Part shown: piece after piece, positions 42,637-51,261 of the stretch
How the letters are laid out: each line of letters begins with the position of its first letter
Position numbering within the stretch: the first letter of the stretch is position 1
NCBI RefSeq assembly: GCF_002257695.2
Contig: NZ_CP155571.1
Source: Sporomusa acidovorans
GTDB lineage: Bacteria > Bacillota > Negativicutes > Sporomusales > Sporomusaceae
Strand: one strand, 5' to 3'
Length of the DNA: 64,000 nucleotides
Program-made: the position numbers and the translations under genes
Notes under the pieces: generated by a model
What the model was told of the DNA's origin: nothing
The model's database searches: none
The model's input: the letters and a program-made list of their open reading frames with translations, nothing else

Positions 42637-43821
42637 ATGCAAAAAATTGCTATACCAAATCTTCAGCCCAACATGGTGGTCGCCCGTAATATATTTAGCC
42701 CTGACGGCGTATTACTGTTAAGTGCCGATACGGTGCTAAACCCTTCGCAAATTGACCGTTTGCAACAATTCGGTTTAACAAGTATCTATATAAAAAATCC
42801 CTTTACCGACAATTTAAATGATAGTGACCTTTTCGATACGATTCCGGAGGTTGTCCGTGAAGAAACACGGGTTCAGGCCATCCAGATCGTAAATACGTCC
42901 TTTCAAAACCTGGCCATCACGCAAGAGCTAAATACACAGCCATTTCAGGAAATCTCCGATTTTCTGCTGGAAGAAGTGATTAAAAATCGTGGCGCCATGA
43001 TTCATCTTACTGATATCCGCGCTCGCGACGGCTATACGTTTGGTCATTCTGTCAATGTCTGTGTACTGGCCACCCTTACCGGTCTGCAGATGGGTTACGA
43101 TCTGGGTAAGCTTAAGGAATTGGCTCTAGGCGCCTTACTGCACGACACCGGAAAAATGCTTGTTCCCAAGGAACTGTTAATCAAACCCGGCCCGCTTACA
43201 TGCGCCGAACGCAAGCTCATGGAACGACATCCTGACCTTGGTTTTAACGTTCTCCGCACCCAAAGAGATATTCCCTTGGTCTCTGCCCACATTGCCTATC
43301 AACACCATGAAAAATTTGACGGTACAGGCTATACCCGCAGCCTTTGCGGAACAGAAATTCATGAATATGCCCGTATTGTAGCCATCGCCGACGTATATGA
43401 TGCCCTTACCTCGGACCGTCCTTACAAAGAGGGAACTTTGCCGCACGAAGCTTATGAAATTATGATGTCACTGGCTAGTACGCACTTTGACCCCGCCATC
43501 TTGCGGATTTTTCTCAATCAAATTGCCGTTTATCCGCTGGACAGCATCGTTCAGCTTAACACCGGTGATATCGCGGTAGTAATAGGGGTAACCCCCGGAT
43601 TGCAAACCAGGCCGACTTTAAAAATCCTGGTAAACGCTGACGGCTGCCGCCTGGCAGATGGTCCCGAAATTGATTTGACCAAAAATCTGACAACATTTAT
43701 TCATAAGGTATTCACCTCCACCGAACTATTGCACCTTGATGCCAGGACAAGCTCCAAGCATTGTCGCCGGCAACAACCTACCGACATGTATCTGAAAAAG
43801 AACTTCCAACCAAATTCCTAA
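42637..43821 (+). CDS. HD-GYP domain protein, probable cyclic-di-GMP phosphodiesterase
   Basis: 394 residues. After an N-terminal region of about 120 residues (DUF3391-like in position) comes an HD-GYP domain (about 130-300) with LLHDTGK and HHEKFDGTGY; the third GYP residue is Thr rather than Pro. These enzymes break cyclic-di-GMP and so affect motility. AGGAGG precedes the ATG. TGTCGAATAA, weakly like a flagellar sigma -10 box, lies upstream near 42594. It ends in a hairpin shared with the convergent gene. Confidence 0.85.
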   Translation: MQKIAIPNLQPNMVVARNIFSPDGVLLLSADTVLNPSQIDRLQQFGLTSIYIKNPFTDNLNDSDLFDTIPEVVREETRVQAIQIVNTSFQNLAITQELNTQPFQEISDFLLEEVIKNRGAMIHLTDIRARDGYTFGHSVNVCVLATLTGLQMGYDLGKLKELALGALLHDTGKMLVPKELLIKPGPLTCAERKLMERHPDLGFNVLRTQRDIPLVSAHIAYQHHEKFDGTGYTRSLCGTEIHEYARIVAIADVYDALTSDRPYKEGTLPHEAYEIMMSLASTHFDPAILRIFLNQIAVYPLDSIVQLNTGDIAVVIGVTPGLQTRPTLKILVNADGCRLADGPEIDLTKNLTTFIHKVFTSTELLHLDARTSSKHCRRQQPTDMYLKKNFQPNS

Positions 43822-43823
43822 CG

Positions 43824-43856
43824 GAAAATAGCTGCTAGTCTTTGGAAGCTATTTTC
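43824..43856 (+). terminator. Hairpin after the HD-GYP gene
   Basis: 9-bp perfect arms (43824-43832 with 43848-43856) begin just after the stop codon at 43821; the right arm carries the T-run. Confidence 0.6.
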
Positions 43857-43925
43857 ATTATATAACAATTCCTCAAAAGCCGAAAATGCTTGTAAAAAAA
43901 TAGCCGTATTACGCCAATTTATACG

Positions 43926-43954
43926 AATAAACCAGGGAGCTTCCCTGGTTTATT
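43926..43954. terminator. Bidirectional terminator between convergent units
   Basis: 13-bp perfect arms (43926-43938 with 43942-43954) and a 3-nt loop abut the anti-sigma stop at 43955. T-rich on both sides, so it can serve both strands. Confidence 0.8.
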
Positions 43955-44872
43955 CTATTTACTTGACAGGCTTACTTTCGTCAGTGTTTTCGCAAGATTG
44001 CGTAGTTCCTCCTCGCTGACAGCACCTTCCAATGTCACTTCCGCATCATCGACGGTAACCGTAATTTTGTTGCGGTTTGGCGGTTTGATCCCCGCAGATT
44101 CTTTAGCCAGGGGAGCAGCCATCTTGACCTGCGCGTGTGGAAGCTCAGAGGACGAACGAAGAGCTTTTGCCTGCCTTGGCACCTGGGTAATAATGATTTC
44201 ATCAGGAGCAGCCTGATGGTATACTTGTCTGATGGTTTTTGTTACTGCATCAATTGTAACCGTATCGGCTTTACGGTCCGCCAAAGCCAGCATCGTCTCA
44301 CCGGCTTCTGTGACTGGCGGGGATGGAGGCGGATTCAGGGCTACGATCGGCTGCTGAATAGCTTCAGCTTGCTGTGTGTCAGCCGGTTGGGGGACAAATT
44401 TCGTATCAGGGCCAGCCGGCACTTGTGGTTCAGTGTCAGTATGCGTAGTTGTCAAATCAGGCGGTGGCTGAACTGTAGCGGGCGGCGGCGGTGCTTCCGC
44501 AGCAGTCTGCGGTGGCGGCAGGGTATTGGCCTGTTCCTGTTCTTGAACAGCCGGCAACATGGCATGTAAAAGAATGACCAATATAACCGCCGCAACTGCA
44601 CTGGAGAGGCTTCCCAAGGCCCAGGCCAGTCTTTTTTTGTTTTTTTCTTTGGTTATTGTGCCGGCGGCTTCAGCCACAATATAGCTAAGTACAGCCGGCG
44701 GCGGCGCGGCCGAAGGCTCGGCAGCCGCTTTCAGCAGCTTTGCCGTATCAATAAGTTCCATAATTTCGCGTTCCTGGCCATCATCAGCCGGCAGTCCCTG
44801 ATTAAGTCTGTCAATCGCCGCCGACAAGTCCTCTGCCTGTTTTCTTTCGGTATCAACCTGATCGCTCATCAT
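43955..44872 (-). CDS. Putative membrane-bound anti-sigma factor
   Basis: 305 residues. A cytoplasmic N-terminus (about 1-80) precedes one membrane helix (about 82-107), a Pro/Gln-rich linker (about 110-190) and a C-terminal part ending in ITVTVDDAEVTLEGAVSEEELRNLAK, which resembles a short BON-like unit. The start overlaps the ECF sigma gene by 4 nt (ATGA), the usual sigma/anti-sigma layout. Sequence alone shows no clear zinc-binding anti-sigma motif, so the role is inferred from position and topology. Confidence 0.65.
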   Translation of the reverse strand: MMSDQVDTERKQAEDLSAAIDRLNQGLPADDGQEREIMELIDTAKLLKAAAEPSAAPPPAVLSYIVAEAAGTITKEKNKKRLAWALGSLSSAVAAVILVILLHAMLPAVQEQEQANTLPPPQTAAEAPPPPATVQPPPDLTTTHTDTEPQVPAGPDTKFVPQPADTQQAEAIQQPIVALNPPPSPPVTEAGETMLALADRKADTVTIDAVTKTIRQVYHQAAPDEIIITQVPRQAKALRSSSELPHAQVKMAAPLAKESAGIKPPNRNKITVTVDDAEVTLEGAVSEEELRNLAKTLTKVSLSSK

Positions 44873-45441
44873 TCTCCCCCCCTTTCTGTTAGACCATGTT
44901 GATCACATAATGCTTTAAGCCTTTTAAGTGCCCGCTGCTGCAGCATTTTCACGGCCGCACCGCTTTTACCCAATATCCGTGCCACGTCAGCAACTGCGAC
45001 TCCCTGCAAAATTCTAAGTTCAATCACGCGCCGTTGTTCCTCTGGCAAAAGCCCCAGCAATCTATTTACTTCTCCGCGGCGTTCGCTGTCTAAGACAGCC
45101 TCATCAGGCTGAGTCCCGGTAGCAATAAGCGGCAAATTATATTCGGCAATATCAACCATTTGGGGATTCCGGCCACGTTTACGGTAATAATCAGTAATAA
45201 GGTTAAGAGCAATACGTGACAGATAGGTTTTAAATGCAGCACTAGTTTCTTGGTAGCGGGGCAATGCTCCCAGCGCTCTTACAAAGGTGTCCTGCGCGAT
45301 TTCCTGAGCATCTTCCGGGCTGCCGGTTTTGGACAGCGCCAGGCGGTAAATAGATGGCCAATAGACAACAACCAGTTCGTTAAGAGCTGCCCGATCACCG
45401 CTTTGTGCTCTGGCGATCATAAGATTTTCATCAATTGGCAA
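44869..45441 (-). CDS. ECF-type RNA polymerase sigma factor
   Basis: 190 residues with region 2 (about 25-90: YRLALSKTGSPEDAQEIAQDTFVRAL) and region 4 (about 125-180: LPEEQRRVIELRILQGVAVADVARILGKSGAAVKMLQQRA). The start is TTG at 45441 with GTGGTGA upstream; an ATG seven codons later is the alternative. It is co-transcribed with the putative anti-sigma gene. Its target promoters are unknown. Confidence 0.9.
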   Translation of the reverse strand: MPIDENLMIARAQSGDRAALNELVVVYWPSIYRLALSKTGSPEDAQEIAQDTFVRALGALPRYQETSAAFKTYLSRIALNLITDYYRKRGRNPQMVDIAEYNLPLIATGTQPDEAVLDSERRGEVNRLLGLLPEEQRRVIELRILQGVAVADVARILGKSGAAVKMLQQRALKRLKALCDQHGLTERGGE

Positions 45442-45552
45442 TCCATGTCACCACGCCTTACCTCCATGTAAAATTAAACGTAATATAGTGCAAATAAGTA
45501 ACAGGCAGATTATCCCTATGCGTATTTTTCCATAAATTTCGTTCCATATAAC

Positions 45553-47457
45553 TTATTTTACCAGAAACTCTCCCAGCGTGAACGGCAATTTGGCTAATTG
45601 ACTTTTTACCTCATCAAGGCTGCTGGCAAAACCGTTAGCAGCTTGTTCATCATTAAAGCGTACCTTTACATCGAGACTATTTTCATTATACAACCGAAAT
45701 GACGCATCGACCGTACCCATGTTTTCTGTTTCCAGACAAACTCTCAGCCATGTTTCGCTTACTTTCCGGTCAGGATTTTTTTTGTTTTGTTCTTCTTGTT
45801 GGTATACATGAATATAAGCCGGATAAACGTTTTGGCCTTCGCCAAAATATAAAGGCACTGCTAAAGTCAATACTTTTTGGCCTTCCTGCCGCTCGGCCGT
45901 AACCCCACTGGGTTTTGCTATCGCCTCCGCCAATTGCTGCACAAGCTTGCTGGCGGCTTTAAGGTCTTCGGGATTTTTTTCCTGCCAAACCCCGGCCATC
46001 CTGGCTACTTGCTGACGAAAGGTTGCTGCTTGTCCCGCCGCAGGTTCCCCGGGCATGAGCAATTCCGCGGTTTGTTCCAGTGTACCGGCCAGCAGTTCGA
46101 GCTTTTCTGACGGTTTCTGTTTGGACTTATTGAGAGCAGCCAGCAATTCTGTCAACGCCGGCGGCAAACTTTGTGCAAGCTGCCCTGCTTGTGGTGTTTG
46201 ACTTTGACTAGGTACGGTAAATATCCCTGCACCCGGCTCCGGCGACTGGGCTATTGCAGCCGAAGCCTGTTGCGACTGCGAAGTCTGCTGGTTCTGCGTT
46301 ACTTGTTGAGTGGGTGGCACCTGCCTACTCTGCGGTACCTGTTGAGTTGTTGGCGCCTGCTGGCTCTGCTGCGCTGCCGTCGACTGCAGCGGTTGGGATG
46401 TCTGACCCGCCTGTAGTGTCTGTGCTGTCTGTGCTACCATTTTTGCTGGCGGTGTCTGGTTTGAAGCTGCTTGCTCTGTTTGCGCCGGCGGAGTTTCTTG
46501 CTGTAAGATATCCAATATAAATTTTCGAATTTCCGGCGGCAGGTTTTTGATTAATTCCGGCTGTGCGCCGACTGTCTTAAGTATTTGCGGCAAATCCTGA
46601 GACCGAAGGGTTTCACTCGCCGGCACAGCAGTCTTTACCGGTATGCCTGGCAAATTATTCGGCGTACTGCCTTGCGCGGGGAGTGTTGCCGGTTGCCGTG
46701 AAACACCGGCACCATCGGTGAACCGGTTGGGCAGCACGGCTTTTGCCTGCTCGTTCTGCAATATACCCGGCTGTCTTGCCGCTGCCGGTTGTTCCGGCGG
46801 CTGTTGCAGCCTTTCACCTGACTGCGTAACAGCTTTAAGCGGAGCTTGTTCCCTGCCGTCCGCCGCAGTGGGATTTGCCACGTTGCCGACAGCTTCTTGT
46901 TGTTGCGGCAATTGCTTATTTGACTGCACAACAGTCGCCAATTCACGCAAAACTTTGGCTGCTTGCTGTAAATCGCCGGAATTTGTCCCCTGCCAGGCTT
47001 CAGCGAGTTCTAGCAGCAACTGCTGCTTAGCGGTTGCACTGGAAGGAGGCTGAGTCTCGCTAGATATACCGGCTGCCTGTTCGATAAGCTCAACCAAAAT
47101 GCCTAATTTTTCATTCGTTATTTTCGGTGATTTAAGTAGTGCGACCAGTCCTTCCGGCAAAGTTTTCGCCGCAGACTGATTTTGATTTAAAAGCTGCTCA
47201 ACCAGTTCTCTGATTTCCCTAGGCAAGTTTTTTAGCAGTTCAGTTTGGCCGGTTATAGCGCGGCCAAGGTCGGCCAGCTTAGCCGTAATCGTATTTTCTA
47301 AGTCAACCGCTACTGCTTGCGACGAGTCGGCAGCTTTATTTGCCGCCCCTGGTTGTACCTGGGCGGCATCCGTTTGTTGATTCACCGGAGCAGCCTCGGC
47401 TTTTACCCCCGAAGCGGGTTGAACCGAACCGGCGTCATTTACGGTGTTGACGTTCAT
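45553..47457 (-). CDS. FliK-like hook-length control protein
   Basis: 634 residues, mostly low-complexity: Gln/Pro/Ala/Thr-rich, with a run of short QxxQ-type repeats near 365-405. Two related blocks with LPPEIRKFI/LPREIRELV and LKAASKLVQQL/LQQAAKVLREL suggest internal duplication. The C-terminal 120 residues (ENMGTVDASFRLYNENSLDVKVRF) resemble the FliK C-terminal domain, which switches flagellar export specificity. The rest of the flagellar export genes are not in the window, so the assignment is by architecture. Confidence 0.7.
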   Translation of the reverse strand: MNVNTVNDAGSVQPASGVKAEAAPVNQQTDAAQVQPGAANKAADSSQAVAVDLENTITAKLADLGRAITGQTELLKNLPREIRELVEQLLNQNQSAAKTLPEGLVALLKSPKITNEKLGILVELIEQAAGISSETQPPSSATAKQQLLLELAEAWQGTNSGDLQQAAKVLRELATVVQSNKQLPQQQEAVGNVANPTAADGREQAPLKAVTQSGERLQQPPEQPAAARQPGILQNEQAKAVLPNRFTDGAGVSRQPATLPAQGSTPNNLPGIPVKTAVPASETLRSQDLPQILKTVGAQPELIKNLPPEIRKFILDILQQETPPAQTEQAASNQTPPAKMVAQTAQTLQAGQTSQPLQSTAAQQSQQAPTTQQVPQSRQVPPTQQVTQNQQTSQSQQASAAIAQSPEPGAGIFTVPSQSQTPQAGQLAQSLPPALTELLAALNKSKQKPSEKLELLAGTLEQTAELLMPGEPAAGQAATFRQQVARMAGVWQEKNPEDLKAASKLVQQLAEAIAKPSGVTAERQEGQKVLTLAVPLYFGEGQNVYPAYIHVYQQEEQNKKNPDRKVSETWLRVCLETENMGTVDASFRLYNENSLDVKVRFNDEQAANGFASSLDEVKSQLAKLPFTLGEFLVK

Positions 47458-47628
47458 CTTTTTACACCTTCCTTAGGCTTTCCATTCCCTGGCACTTGAT
47501 AAGGACCTTCGTTCCAATATTACTTGTGGCTATCTCTGTTATCGAGATTTTTATTTAAATTCTTAACATAACACAAATATTTGTATCCATACATAAACTA
47601 TAATAAAAGCCATAAAGGGGGCTGCTCT

Positions 47629-47937
47629 ATGGATAATTTCTACAAAATGCTATCCAAACAAAATTCAAAATCTGAGCGCCGCGTAAGGCCGGCACCAATA
47701 TTTCAGCTTGTTCCCGGTCAGTCATTAAGCACCGGTTATTTTTTATTACAGGTTGAACCTGCCATCCGTCACGGAATTGAAGAACTGGCGGAAACCAACC
47801 CACGCCATGCCTTAACGGAATTAGCACTAATTGCCTACTTAATGGGAATGGGATTTGATTATCCTACCGCTATTGTTATTGTTGAATCCTGGGAAAGAGA
47901 CGACACTTTGCTGGCTCAGGGAATCTTGACCGAATAA
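47629..47937 (+). CDS. Small protein of unknown function
   Basis: 102 residues, not recognised. The ATG at 47629 has AAAGGGGG about 9 nt upstream, a good ribosome binding site, and the gene is followed by a hairpin. The sequence has an N-terminal basic patch and a C-terminal helical part with ALTELALIAYLMGMGFDYPTA. No signal peptide or membrane helix is evident. It sits alone on the plus strand between the fliK-like and M16 peptidase genes. Confidence 0.65.
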   Translation: MDNFYKMLSKQNSKSERRVRPAPIFQLVPGQSLSTGYFLLQVEPAIRHGIEELAETNPRHALTELALIAYLMGMGFDYPTAIVIVESWERDDTLLAQGILTE

Positions 47938-47942
47938 AAAAA

Positions 47943-48003
47943 TTGCCACGCTGCGGGCGCAATGACCGGAAAAGCCTTCCTCATTGCACAATAAGCGTGG
48001 CAT
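47943..48003. repeat. Palindromic intergenic repeat, copy 2 (bidirectional terminator)
   Basis: Outer arms GCCACGCT (47945-47952) and AGCGTGGC (47994-48001) and inner arms GCAATGA (47959-47965) and TCATTGC (47981-47987) make a long stem between two convergent genes. It shares GCCACGC and GCAATGAC blocks, in the same order, with the element at 22073-22150. Confidence 0.65.
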
Positions 48004-48008
48004 TTTCA

Positions 48009-50942
48009 TTACTCAATAACAGTCACTAACTCACCAAATAATTCTTTATTAGCTTTAATCTTCTGCTCGCCTCCCAGCACACACAGGATATTCGACTTCA
48101 TTACGGTCTCGACAAGCCCGGCCAGTTTTTGAATATCCTGCTGCTTAGTTGCCAGTATTTCGTCCCGTTCCTGTTGCAAATCAGCCTGACTGATGTTGCG
48201 AATATAAGCAGCGTCGGCCCGTTCGCCTTTCATCTGCGGCGTCAGGGGAGTATCCAGAGAACTCATGGTTCCAATAATATATTTTGTCATTTCCCGCTTG
48301 CTCACAGTTTTGTCCGTAAATTTTTTGAGATAGTCCACGGTTTCGTCGTAGACCCTAAGCGTCTCGGCCAGATTAGGATCGCGATAGGAACCAAACACAA
48401 CATTGCCGCTGCGGTCAAACTGGGTAAAGGCGCCATAGGCCCCGCCCTGTACCCTGATGCGGTTCCAAAGATAATCATAGCGCAAAATGGTTTCCAGTAC
48501 CTTCATACTGCCGTGGTAGGTAAAGTTCAAACGGCGGAAATTCCCACCTTTGGCCACATATTGTACTTTACCTGCTGTCAATAACCCCTCGTTACGGGCT
48601 TTAGCCTGAAAGCTGTAGGTAACCGGTTCATATTGCCTTCTGCCAAGTTTGCTCACAAACACCGGCAGGCTTCGGCAAAACGTCTGATAGTCTTCGCCCT
48701 CACAGGTGATACTGACCAGCAAATTATTATGATTAAAAATAGTCTGGGCCACTTTTGCCAGCGTACGGCCAACTTCGGCTACCTTGGCATCCAAATCCTG
48801 TTCTAATGACGCAATAAACTTATAATAAGTCAGTTGACCCACTTCATTGAATTTGGCTGTCGGCGATATATAGGACAACAGCCTGCTCGCCACAACCTGT
48901 TGGCCGCGCCGGAATATTGCGGTATCCCAGGCGGCTTTATTTTCGCGGATAAGTTCCTTTAACCGGCCTTTGTCCTCAAACAAACTGCCGCCGGTTACCT
49001 CGCCCAGCAAGGCAAAAAGTTCAGACAGTTTGCTCACCAGCGCCTTGGCCTTGACTCTGAACATCGGCGTATACCGCAAGTCATTGCCATTTTCCGAATA
49101 GGCAAACACGTCATAGGCGAAGCCGCCTGTATGGATATTAATTTCCTTAGCTAATTCCGCGTACGGATACTTTTCCGTATCCACTTTTCCCAAAATATCG
49201 GCCAGCAAAAATAAATAAGGCAATTCGTCCTCGGCGACAGCCCCGGTATTAAAATAAAGGTTAAGATAAGCAATCCGGTTGGTAAATAAAGGATGGAAGA
49301 GTACCGTCAACCCTTGCTCATTATGTTCTTCGGTGACCAGTTTTTCCGCCTGCGGATCGATATCCTTTAATTCAATTAGTGGAATCAGTGCCAACTTTTC
49401 CGGATCATCCGGCGTTTCCTGGCGTAGTTTTAGTGCCTCCGTCTGCTTGACTAAAGCGGTCAGTTCAGCCTGACTCAGGCCAGCCTTGTATTCGGCCAGC
49501 TTAGCCTTGATGGCGGCGGCTTTGCTTGCACCGATTTTTCCGTTAGGCTGCAAAGCAACCAAAGCTTGATGCGGATTGGTAAGCAGACAGTCTTTTATTA
49601 ACTGCTCAAAATAGCCGTGTTTACATTGCTGTTTAATTTTATCAAGTGCCGGTTCGTAGGCCAGATGAATCACCGGATTCGCATCGTAGAGCCAACTGTC
49701 AAGGCATTTTATGTTGTAGACAAGCCCCTTGGGGCGATTGCCGTAATTAGCTTCCCGCAAATGAAATTCAAAAATATTTACGGAAGACTCCACCAGCTTT
49801 TGATCCAGCCCCTCGGCTGCCAGTCTGTTTAGTTCCTGCTGAAGCGTATTTTTAAACAAATCAATTTGCTCGGGGTTTGCCCCGCTGACGCCGAACGTCA
49901 TGGTTGGCTGAAGAATGCTTTTATTATAGCTGCCAAATACCTCTTTACCTAAGCCTGCATCCAGCAGAGCTTTTTTCAGTGGTGCCGCCGGGGTCTCCAG
50001 GAGGATATGCTCCAGCATCATCAGTCCCAGATAACTTTCGGGATTCGTAGCCCTGCCGGCGGCAATATTCAGCGTAATAAAGGTTTTATCCTTGGTTGAT
50101 TCCTCCGGTGATACCGGATAGTCCACTACTTTGACTGCCATTTTGGCAAACGGTTGCTGCAGCGAAATCTCAGAATCTATCTTTGTCCTAGTAAAGTCCT
50201 TGAGATAAGCTTCATGCAGAAATTTCAGGTTATCCTCCAAGTCCATGTCGCCATACAGAAAAATATAGCTATTGGCAGGATGATAATATTTTTTATGAAA
50301 AGCCACAAATTGCTCCTGGGTAAGATCAGGTATAAATTCGGGGTCCCCGCCTGATTCTACGCCATAAGTCGTATCAGGAAACAAAGTAGCGTAAATTTGA
50401 TGCTCCAAAATAGCGTCAGGTGAAGAAAATACCCCTTTCATTTCATTATAAACAACACCCTTATAGGCAAGCTCAGCTTCCTGATCAGGCAGTTCATAAT
50501 GCCAGCCCTCCTGCATAAGAACCTCAGGCGTCTTTACCATTAGCGGATAAAAGACGGCATCCAGATAAACATCCATCAAGTTGCGGAAATCTTTGTCATT
50601 GCGGCTGGCAACCGGGTACATCGTCTTGTCGGCAAAAGTCATGGCATTTAAAAAGGTATTAAGCGACCCTTTTACCAATTCAACAAACGGCTCTTTTATC
50701 GGAAACTTACGCGAACCACACAAAACCGAATGTTCCACAATATGCGGCACACCGGTCGAATCCGCCGGCGGCGTGCGGAAAGTAATAGAAAAGACCTTAT
50801 TGTCATCCTCATTTCCTAAATGCAATAGCCGGGCTCCGCTTTGTTCATGCACAAACAGTTTGGCTTCCGAATTAATTTCTTGAACATACTTGGCGTCAAG
50901 CAATTTAAATCCCTGATAGGTTTTTCCAATCGTAAAGGACAT
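48009..50942 (-). CDS. M16C-family zinc metallopeptidase (PreP/Cym1-like)
   Basis: 977 residues, the size of presequence protease-type enzymes with four M16 lobes. The inverted zinc motif HIVEH is at 67-71, inside VPHIVEHSVLCGSRKFP; the third ligand is expected in VVYNEMKGVFSSPD. No signal peptide, so cytoplasmic. It degrades short peptides in related organisms. It is monocistronic and divergent from the sigma-54 activator gene. Confidence 0.93.
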   Translation of the reverse strand: MSFTIGKTYQGFKLLDAKYVQEINSEAKLFVHEQSGARLLHLGNEDDNKVFSITFRTPPADSTGVPHIVEHSVLCGSRKFPIKEPFVELVKGSLNTFLNAMTFADKTMYPVASRNDKDFRNLMDVYLDAVFYPLMVKTPEVLMQEGWHYELPDQEAELAYKGVVYNEMKGVFSSPDAILEHQIYATLFPDTTYGVESGGDPEFIPDLTQEQFVAFHKKYYHPANSYIFLYGDMDLEDNLKFLHEAYLKDFTRTKIDSEISLQQPFAKMAVKVVDYPVSPEESTKDKTFITLNIAAGRATNPESYLGLMMLEHILLETPAAPLKKALLDAGLGKEVFGSYNKSILQPTMTFGVSGANPEQIDLFKNTLQQELNRLAAEGLDQKLVESSVNIFEFHLREANYGNRPKGLVYNIKCLDSWLYDANPVIHLAYEPALDKIKQQCKHGYFEQLIKDCLLTNPHQALVALQPNGKIGASKAAAIKAKLAEYKAGLSQAELTALVKQTEALKLRQETPDDPEKLALIPLIELKDIDPQAEKLVTEEHNEQGLTVLFHPLFTNRIAYLNLYFNTGAVAEDELPYLFLLADILGKVDTEKYPYAELAKEINIHTGGFAYDVFAYSENGNDLRYTPMFRVKAKALVSKLSELFALLGEVTGGSLFEDKGRLKELIRENKAAWDTAIFRRGQQVVASRLLSYISPTAKFNEVGQLTYYKFIASLEQDLDAKVAEVGRTLAKVAQTIFNHNNLLVSITCEGEDYQTFCRSLPVFVSKLGRRQYEPVTYSFQAKARNEGLLTAGKVQYVAKGGNFRRLNFTYHGSMKVLETILRYDYLWNRIRVQGGAYGAFTQFDRSGNVVFGSYRDPNLAETLRVYDETVDYLKKFTDKTVSKREMTKYIIGTMSSLDTPLTPQMKGERADAAYIRNISQADLQQERDEILATKQQDIQKLAGLVETVMKSNILCVLGGEQKIKANKELFGELVTVIE

Positions 50943-51261
50943 TTTGTTACCTCGCTTTTATCATTTTGTTTAAATTATCCTATGTAGTATTTTACAAAGA
51001 AGTTAATTATTCTGGTTTCGGCAATCTGGAACAGTTTTCCTTCTATATGAATTTAAAGAAGGATTTTCTTATGTCAGAATGTCCATAACCATCCGCCTGC
51101 AAAATGCTTGCATGCGGAATATATAAAAAGCACTGCTCATAAATAGCTTCTCCCGCTTGCTCATAATTAATATATGAAATTCAAGAAAGATTTACAGGAA
51201 AAAATCGTTATAAGCCGAAAAATTACTTAAGGTATACAAAAGTTATTTATTCCAGCAGAAG
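50943..51261. other. Divergent intergenic region, M16 peptidase / sigma-54 activator
   Basis: About 320 nt holding the start regions of both divergent genes. The clearest structure is the inverted repeat at 51093-51117 listed separately. AT-rich sequence elsewhere; no promoter was confidently recognised. Confidence 0.6.
51093..51117. promoter_or_regulatory. Inverted repeat in divergent promoter region (putative operator)
   Basis: CCGCCTGCAA (51093-51102) and TTGCATGCGG (51108-51117) pair at 9 of 10 positions around a 5-nt centre. It is too far from gene ends to be an obvious terminator. Confidence 0.4.
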
